Shown piece by piece: positions 54,946-64,000 of a stretch of 64,000 bases of DNA. The DNA comes from Chondrilla cf. caribensis (lineage: Eukaryota; Porifera; Demospongiae; Chondrillida; Chondrillidae), in contig OZ026554.1 in assembly GCA_964020155.1 (NCBI GenBank), positions 1,603,747-1,667,746 on the forward strand, written 5' to 3'. The first letter of the stretch is position 1. Each line of letters starts with the position of its first letter. A program made the translations under genes and the position numbers. The notes below the pieces were generated by a model. It saw only the letters and a program-made list of their open reading frames with translations, did no database searches and was not told the DNA's origin.

Positions 54946-57900
54946 TCATCTCGGAGTTCTGGGCCGGCCAAACTGCACAGCTGACGATGTTGGCTGCTTG
55001 TAACCATCTCTCCCTACAGGAGTCTGTTGTGCCATCAAAGAGGGAGTATCTGAAGTATACAGAGTGAAGGGTCTACACATTACCATGATTGCACAAGGCA
55101 AATTATGTACATAAATATGTACGTTTTCTGATGTGTATGAAATTTAAAGGTAGTATAGATTAATTTTACACATCCCTTGCATAAACAAATACACTTGTAT
55201 CTTGTAATAAAATTGTTAGCACTTTATATCTGCTAGAGCACACCTAGACAGGATATAACTATTACATACACTGTTACAGTATACTCACACTGTATGGGGT
55301 CTACACACGTGTACTCACAGTAGTGGCCCTGTTGAGATTGAGAGCCTGACATTGGTCTGTGCACACTGGTTTGGTGGAGGGGTGAATGGGTTAGGTAATA
55401 CAAACAGAAGAAAACAAGTATGTTTGCAACAACATATGGGCTAACACAAAAGATGGATGTACTAGAGGTCAAGATACATGTGTGTACATATGTATGTACT
55501 TCGGAGACATTTCTTCCATCTTTTCTCTGTGCACATGCTGAGGGAACTTGCCCCTTGTTGTGCGTTGAGAAAGATGGAAAACTACAGATATAATTATTAT
55601 GTTAGGTATATATATCACAACAGCACAAACTAACACAGTGGTGGAGCTGTAGGTACATACATGTGCTATATCACATCAGGATATAGGACACCACTGTACT
55701 GGGTATATATACACATAACATGACAATAGTTTGCACTTAAACACCCTTACTGTACATGCAACATACACACATAGATATTTTACTTATTATAAATTTTAAG
55801 CTCATAATATCTATGTAGAGTACAGTGGAACCTGTCTAATACAGTCACCTACAAGACCTCATGTCTTTGGCTGTACAATACTATGCAGATTGTTAAAGGC
55901 AGTAAAAAATTTCAAGATTTTAAAGATGACCACTTTAGGCCAATGACAACAATAATATTATTATGTATGTAGTGTAGTGGTATTCCATGCAATACTAGCA
56001 TCAAAGTAGCACACTATGGACAAATGAACACAGTGAGTATACGTGTACTACAGCTCACCTCCCAGAGGATCCAATGGGGGAGAAAGACATTGGTGATTGC
56101 GACATTGATGGAGAAGGTGTTGTAACAGAGCGGCTTGAAGGCCTACTCCTATGAAGGACAGGAAATCAATGTCAAAAGTGTGTTTATTGGTGGCCGTGAC
56201 AGAGGAAGGATGAGACCTACCCTGTAGGTGGTACGTTCTGGTGCACGCCTTGTGATGACGGCTGTCTCCCACTGGGGCTGGGTATATACCCTACGTGAAC
56301 ACACACACACACAATGAATGTACGCGGGCACAAATATGAAATACATACCACACATACGTACGTATTGTATAATACATATGTAGCTGTGGATGAGACATGC
56401 TAATGATTAATACATGCATGCACTCACCCATTTTCCCGTTGATAGGCGGGGTCCGTACTAGTATTCTTTTGGGCCCACTGGGAGTACATGGTGACACCTG
56501 GATATCCAAGGATCACATGTACAGGTAGATGTAACTAGATGCATGAGTGGTGGTAATACATGTATTTGATAGAGGTCTTTTGTAAATAATCGGCCATTTT
56601 TATTGCCTTATTATGATGATGTCTTCTCAAGTTAAAGTTCAGTTCCGATGGGCATGTTCACCTTTCAAGACATGTACGTAGTGTATTCTAGTACATAACC
56701 CATGGAACCTTTCTCTTTCAAACACACAGTACAACATCAATCACTGCTGAATGTAATGTGAAAGGTTGGTCAACAATAGATGGATGTGCTCGCAACAACC
56801 ATTTTGCAAAATGTTGCATACAGAACATACGTATGCATGTATGTACATGTAAATATGTATATATAAGTCACGTCCTTACAGAGTCTTTTCGTAGAATAGT
56901 CCTTTGCACTGTAGCAGGCCTATGTATAGTGGAAAATGACACACAAACAGTGAACTAAGCGAGTCATATTTGTACACACATGTGCTGTACATACGTAGGT
57001 AGAAAGGCTTGACTCACATGGGTGCATGTTGTGGTTGGCTGGGTGTACGCATTGATGGCAGTGGGGGTCCTGGACCACCAGGTCCTGTACAGGCAGATCA
57101 ACATACAGAATTCATCCATGCAATCCATTGGAACAGCCCAATGGTGTGTGAAAATACATACATTGTACATACACAATGCAGTTGGTGAAAGTGAAGGAAT
57201 TATCTATTATGTATGCGTATTCATACATATGTAAGTACGTAGGTACATGTAATATAAAAAGACAAAATTACAGTTGGCTTTACAACTCACTGGCACTGCT
57301 TATTGGAGACTGGGAAGGTATCATTCCAGAGGACACACTGGCCCCGATAGTTCTGCCTGTAACCCTCTGAAGTTCTGCCCGCAACATCTGATTCTCTCTG
57401 TGCACAAACCACAGACACATGCACTTGGTTACGATCGTGGAGGATATGAGGGTATATATGAGCTATAGGTACTAACGTACTTTTCCACAGCTCCCAATTT
57501 CACCATTTGTGAGCGAAGCATTTGATTCTCTCTACAGAAGAAAGCAAATGTATCAATGGGTTGCAGGACATTCTGACTTCTACGCTAGAGCAACTACAAG
57601 CTCAGTTTTGTCAAGTTTTTCAATCTGCCTAGATGTATACATAGACCTTGAAGATTTCCTTCGAAAGGTTCCACATCCTCTTATCATTCTATCTTTCTGC
57701 TACAGACCTCGTACCCTCAAGGTGGAAACTTGATGTAAATGTGCCTATAAATTATAAATGCTCAAAAAGTGGTCTGAATCAAATGTCAAATCTGCCCAAA
57801 TCCTCCCTTTGTTAACTATCACATAGCATGCTCCCAAGGTACAAGGATGGGGATTTACTAGGGTTGTCTGGCAGCCAAATTTAACCCACCATTGATCAGA

Positions 57901-59429
57901 TACACACAACACAAATAATATTATGCATATATAATATAATATTGTTATGCATATACGTCAATATAATATACATATGATTTGTCCCAGATACAATAAAGTT
58001 GAACAATTGAGTGTTCTGTCTACATACGTATGTAGCATTGAGAGACATGTAATAGAAAACAAGTACGTAAACATTACACATCATGACCAACTACTCCTGA
58101 GCAACAAGTACACCTACGATCTATGCATACACCAACTGCATACCTTTCGAGTTGAGACGTTCTCTCTAAGAGCTGTTGGTGTCTCTTGGAAATGTCTCCT
58201 AAAGCCTGCGAGCAGATCAGAGCATTGAAGATAATCCTCAAGTGCATATGTACAGTCACTGCTACATATATTATGCACATAGAGTATGCACATACAGTAC
58301 ATAATGCATAAAAAATGTACGTATTACAGAACCTCTGTTGAAGGACACTGTGGGTGAGGGACATAGTAGAAATCACCTCCCTACAAACAATACCTCTTGA
58401 GGAACCAAAAATTGACTTGTAGTATACAGCTTATACATATATTTGCTATGGAGGTCTTAGGAAAACCAGGAAAGCCTACATTCAGGCACTTTTCAAGGTA
58501 CCTAGAAAGGAGAAGACCACTTTGCCTCTGAAAGGCTGGGGAACCCCTCTACAGTGGACTAGTCGGCTGGTCTTAATGTATCCCATATTTATAGCTCCCA
58601 CCATATACTGGACCAGTAACTCACATCCTCCTTCAAGTGAGCCACATAGCGATCCCTGTGCTTCTTTTGGAATTCAAGAATCTGAATAATCGTCTTCTGT
58701 TGTTTCTTGAGGACATCCAGAGCATCACTGAAGTACTGCTCAATGTCAGGTCTCATCTGCAGGTATGGACACAGACGTGTGCATGTCAGGTGCGGGCATT
58801 GGGTACCATTGTTATCACAGAAATCTGTAAAATCTTACACCATACATCAATGAACAGTACAATACTACATAACTACAACACAGCTTGTCTGCAATATCAA
58901 ACCAGCAGCATGCCAATACGTACATTGGAGTGGTTACATGAATTGGACTCTATTACATAATCATAGATACTGTGTACATGTGTGCCTCATAGATACTGCG
59001 GTTGCATCTACTGTATGCCACACCTGTGGGCTGCCTATCCCTAGCTGCATGAAGTAGTAATACAGTCTTACTATAGGTTGTTGTATCTATCTGAAGAAAT
59101 ACCTGTACACCGTGCAGTTTGATACATGTAAGGATTATACCATTCCTACACGTATCTACGGACCATTGCATTGAGGGATATGGTGATGCTGTACCTTAGC
59201 AGACAGACCAATAGTAGTACAGGGTGCTTTGCAGGTTAAGCATTGTCCTTGTGGTCCTGGGGTTGCGAGATTATAAAAGGATTGTAGATAAAGAGCATAC
59301 AGCCATGATAGTGAGTAACGTACCTTTCTCCAGACATGAAGAACAGAACAAATGCCCACAGTTCGTGAGCGAAAAACGTTTGTCTTTGTTTGGCTGAATA
59401 AAGCAGAAATTACAGTGAACCCAATCCAT
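54946..59429 (-). CDS. RNF212: RNF212-like meiotic RING protein
   Basis: ZIP3/RNF212 family RING E3 (SUMO or ubiquitin) that stabilises crossover-designated recombination sites on meiotic chromosomes. Minus-strand exons: 59324-59429 (first RING half, CNFC...[12 protein letters not shown]), 59195-59256 (QCLTCKAPC), 58625-58756, 58144-58205, 57481-57531, 57291-57397 and 57018-57084; all join in frame. Exon 3 ([20 protein letters not shown]) and exons 4-6 form the family coiled coil. The Ser/Pro-rich 3' exons lie near 56434-56509 ([20 protein letters not shown]), 56222-56294, 56056-56139, about 55326-55371, and the last at 54946-55043 ending RTPR. The link from 57018 to 56509 is out of phase as drawn, so a small exon may be missing. 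RNF212 versus RNF212B cannot be decided. Confidence 0.82.
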
Positions 59430-59626
59430 TCCGCCGTTTCCATGACAACCCCGCCAATCGACTTGAGAACATGTCTACCGTCCCCACACTGGGCCCTCAG
59501 TGTAGCGGCGGTTTGTAGAGTCAACTAACGATAACACCATAGGCGATCTCACTCCAAATAGCTAAAGGTCTTGGTAGATTTTTGGTTCTCTCAGACTTAT
59601 TCTACTACGAATTACATTGGTAAAGT
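59430..59626. promoter_or_regulatory. Probable bidirectional promoter, RNF212 / EF-hand gene
   Basis: Only 197 bp separate the two start codons, which point away from each other. No TATA box is evident. Shared control is an inference from geometry. Confidence 0.45.
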
Positions 59627-61413
<1,787 letters not shown>

Positions 61414-61726
61414 TCAAATTTGTAACCCTTTCTCGCGCGTTCCGATTCATAGACCACGTGACTTTCGTGAAATTCCGAGTTGCGGAGAAAGCGTAGTTCA
61501 CTGGAATTCCCCAGGGACGATGCTTAGTCATTCAATTTGACAAGAAATTATTAGAAACGAGAGGAAGAACGTTGTTGATCCATAGCTATTTGTGGCCGGG
61601 TATCAAGTCATTATAAATGAACAAATAATAACTGGTATGTTGGAATCGTCGAGCGTGTGGATGTACGATCGATTCACTCCATCATTACCGCCTTCTCCGT
61701 TTCTTTTTTATAGGGATTCCGATGTG
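61414..61726. other. Spacer and 5' leader of the ZNFX1-like gene
   Basis: An acceptor-like CTTTTTTATAG at 61703-61713 precedes the start codon by 13 bp, so a non-coding first exon probably lies upstream. An ATG at 61722 is followed at once by TGA and can be ignored. Confidence 0.5.
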
Positions 61727-64000
61727 ATGGCAGAAAGATACCCTAACCGTGACTATCGCGGTGGCGGTGGCAGGGGTAGAGGACGGGGGAGGTCTTCTTC
61801 CAGAGAACATCGTGACCGAGCCAAGAATTCAGACCGTTCGAACGAGACTAGAATGAACCAACAACGATCCGACGGCATAATGATACGTCAGCCACTACTT
61901 CACATCGCTGGTCCACGGGATGATCGTAACGGATTTGAAGAGCTTGATCGCTACCAATTTCAAAGTAGAACAGGTGCGAATCAACATGTGGGTGGTAGGG
62001 GAAGGAGAGGGCGAGGTGGTCACTTATCAGGTGAACAGTCTTACCACAAGCACAGGCAGTCCTACAGCGATGGTTGGAGGAGAGAGAAGATGGATGAACT
62101 TTCCATACAACTACCAAATGACATTGTGGATCATCTGTATGAGAATCAGAACAAACTGAAGGCCTATGTAGGCAAGTGGCAGGTCAGGCACCCCAAGGAA
62201 CTTGCCAGCTTAACACACGTTCTCGACAAGACCACTAGAAGTGATAAACAAGAGCTATCAACCATTGTCCTAGCAATATTTTTTGATGCCGACAATAGTG
62301 TGTCTTTCTGGAGTCATATTATGGCATTAGTAAAAAAGATGCCAATGGAACAAAGCGTGGAGTATAGTAAGAAGAACAGGGAAGTGCTCAAGCGATTGTG
62401 CAACATCTTCACTTGCGTACTAGAGAGAATCCCACAGACGTGTGCTCTTTCGTTGCCTGTCAATGATCTTGCATTCGCAATTAGGATGATGTCGAAAAAT
62501 GATAACAATGAGTACAAGAATTTGAAAACTCAAATAGAGAAACTGAAAGAATTTCATGAGAAGGTGACGTCAGAGTTCATGCAGTCAAGCTACAATGATA
62601 GACAACAACAACAGACATCAAGCCACGCATCAAGAAATGCCCATCAAGATCTGGAGAATGAGCGACCCATGCCATTTGGAGACTTCAGACAAGTGGTTAT
62701 ACTCCCGTCAGTGGAAGAAATTGAACGTGATCAAGGACTTTTACTGAAAAATCGCCAAGTAAGATCCAATCGCATTCATGGAAGGTACATCGATTGGAAC
62801 CATTACTTTGATGTTCATTTTCGTCTGCTTCGTGAGGATTTTGTTCACCCTCTCCGAGAAGGGCTTTCCCTATATCTGGAGGGACAGACGAAACGGAACA
62901 CAGATGTTCGCGTGTACACTGGTGTGCGTGTTCTGGAGCCAGTGTGCCTCTTCAGTGATATCGGATTCCAGGTGAAATTTGATGTTTCCAGACTTCGTCG
63001 AGTCAACTGGGACCACTCCAAGAGACTCATCTTTGGATCTCTTCTTTGTCTCTCTTCGGACAACTTCAAACATATCCATTTTGCCACAGTTGTACAGCGT
63101 TCCTCCAATCAGCTCACCAAAGGTATTGTTACCATAAAATTTGAAGACAACACAGATGGATTTCGTTTGGATACGTCCACGGATTTCACCATGATAGAGT
63201 CGTCTGCTTACTTTGAAGCATATCGTCATGTGCTCAAGCGACTACAGGTCATCAACACAGACTTTATGCCCTTCAAAGAGTACCTTGTGGAATGTAAAAC
63301 AGACAAGGTTGTCCCTCCCCTCTACCTCCAGACATCCCGTGACCGAAGTTTTGACCTTCACGATGTACTTGGTATTTCTCGAACCTCGATCACAGGGAGA
63401 TACGTGGATGTACTAGACAAGCGCTCGTGGCCTGCTAGTGATGTGACATGCTTCGATTCTTCGCAACTCACAGCAATGCAGATGGCTCTGACCCAGTCCG
63501 TCTCTGTCATCCAGGGACCTCCTGGTACTGGGAAGACATACGTTGGAGTGAGGATTGTTGAGGCTCTTCTCAACAACAAAGAAAAGTGGAGGAAGGGAGT
63601 GGAAAATCCCATTCTGGTGGTCTGTTACACGAATCACGCCCTTGACCAGTTTCTGGAATACATTAATAGTCTCCAGAGCCAGCCAATGATTGTCAGGATT
63701 GGAGGCCGAGCAAGAAGTGAGGAGATGAAAGCATGTTCTTTGAGAAACTTTGTTCAAGAAAGAAAGACTGCACGTGCCATTCCACATGAAATCTTCAAGC
63801 ATATGCAAAGTACCAGACGAGAACTTTTCTTAATGAAGACACACTTGGAGAAGAGAACCCTGAGTGTCTCAAACCAAGAAGATAAGCTTCTATCACTTGA
63901 AGAGCTTAAACCTTGCATCGATTACAACTATGTGCACCAGTTGGAGAACCACATGTTGCAGTGGAGTGAACGAGACGCTGGAAAGGAGTTGGAAGTGTGG
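61727..64000 (+). CDS. ZNFX1: ZNFX1-type SF1 RNA helicase, N-terminal part
   Basis: ZNFX1 (NFX1-type zinc finger protein 1) is an SF1 helicase for RNA surveillance: a dsRNA sensor on mitochondria in vertebrates and a germ-granule small-RNA inheritance factor in nematodes. The frame is open for 758 codons to the window end with no intron. Residues 1-30 are an Arg/Gly-rich box (DYRGGGGRGRGRGR). An armadillo-like helical region covers roughly 130-330, then the helicase N-terminal part (PLYLQTSRDRSFDL). Walker A GPPGTGKT is at 597-604, followed by the motif Ia region VVCYTNHALDQFL. DEAD-like motif II and the NFX1 zinc fingers must lie beyond the window. Confidence 0.9.
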   Translation, partial: MAERYPNRDYRGGGGRGRGRGRSSSREHRDRAKNSDRSNETRMNQQRSDGIMIRQPLLHIAGPRDDRNGFEELDRYQFQSRTGANQHVGGRGRRGRGGHLSGEQSYHKHRQSYSDGWRREKMDELSIQLPNDIVDHLYENQNKLKAYVGKWQVRHPKELASLTHVLDKTTRSDKQELSTIVLAIFFDADNSVSFWSHIMALVKKMPMEQSVEYSKKNREVLKRLCNIFTCVLERIPQTCALSLPVNDLAFAIRMMSKNDNNEYKNLKTQIEKLKEFHEKVTSEFMQSSYNDRQQQQTSSHASRNAHQDLENERPMPFGDFRQVVILPSVEEIERDQGLLLKNRQVRSNRIHGRYIDWNHYFDVHFRLLREDFVHPLREGLSLYLEGQTKRNTDVRVYTGVRVLEPVCLFSDIGFQVKFDVSRLRRVNWDHSKRLIFGSLLCLSSDNFKHIHFATVVQRSSNQLTKGIVTIKFEDNTDGFRLDTSTDFTMIESSAYFEAYRHVLKRLQVINTDFMPFKEYLVECKTDKVVPPLYLQTSRDRSFDLHDVLGISRTSITGRYVDVLDKRSWPASDVTCFDSSQLTAMQMALTQSVSVIQGPPGTGKTYVGVRIVEALLNNKEKWRKGVENPILVVCYTNHALDQFLEYINSLQSQPMIVRIGGRARSEEMKACSLRNFVQERKTARAIPHEIFKHMQSTRRELFLMKTHLEKRTLSVSNQEDKLLSLEELKPCIDYNYVHQLENHMLQWSERDAGKELEVW

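Noticed and set aside
55233..55472. Separate small minus-strand gene
   Set aside because: The segment has splice-like borders and composition fitting the Ser/Pro-rich 3' part of the RNF212-like gene.

Overview
The window is nuclear DNA from an animal, probably a demosponge. The genes are intron-rich with GT/AG junctions, and FAAP24, RNF212 and ZNFX1 homologues are packed a few hundred bases apart next to an expanded SDR family. The sponge assignment is an inference from compactness, base composition and protein divergence; nothing in the sequence fixes the species.

Positions 1-52185 hold a head-to-tail array of nine paralogous genes (copies A to I, all on +) for a short-chain dehydrogenase/reductase of the retinol dehydrogenase 11-14 type. 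Each copy has eight coding exons with matching phases: exon 1 is 159 bp, exon 2 about 193, exon 3 a 35-bp microexon, exon 4 about 192, exon 5 75, exon 6 70, exon 7 127, and exon 8 varies. Joining the exons gives an open frame in A, B, D, E, G, H and I. C is a pseudogene (7-bp insertion in exon 1, exon 5 lost, 2-bp deletion in exon 8). F carries a 2-bp deletion in exon 4. The last exon ends in a coding minisatellite of 42 bp (14 residues, Gly/Glu/Gln/Asp/Pro-rich). It runs from 1 unit (D, E) to about 21 units (I), so proteins range from 324 to 629 residues with the same enzyme core.

The array is heavily worked over by mobile DNA. It holds a hAT-like element abutting the start codon of copy A; a 3.6-kb GINGER-like transposon (TGT...ACA ends, 4-bp target duplication, decayed gypsy-type integrase, internal 187-bp satellite) in the promoter of B; a TIR element in intron 2 of B; a CAGGGCC-ended element between C and D; a TIR element with a nested 131-bp MITE in intron 1 of D; a 5'-truncated non-LTR retrotransposon between F and G, with the matching empty site after G; and several TA-flanked MITEs. 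The upstream region of copy D is amplified as about eight 139-bp tandem units, each with a bZIP-type palindrome. Intron 3 of most copies carries a long CA microsatellite.

Positions 52186-64000 hold four compact unrelated genes: FAAP24 (+), RNF212-like meiotic RING protein (-, tail to tail with FAAP24), an unrecognised 292-residue protein with an EF-hand-like region (+, 197 bp head to head with RNF212), and the N-terminal 758 residues of a ZNFX1-type helicase (+), which runs off the window end.

The SDR array is presumably a lineage-specific expansion in retinoid, steroid or lipid carbonyl metabolism. FAAP24 and RNF212 belong to DNA crosslink repair and meiotic crossover control; ZNFX1 to RNA surveillance.
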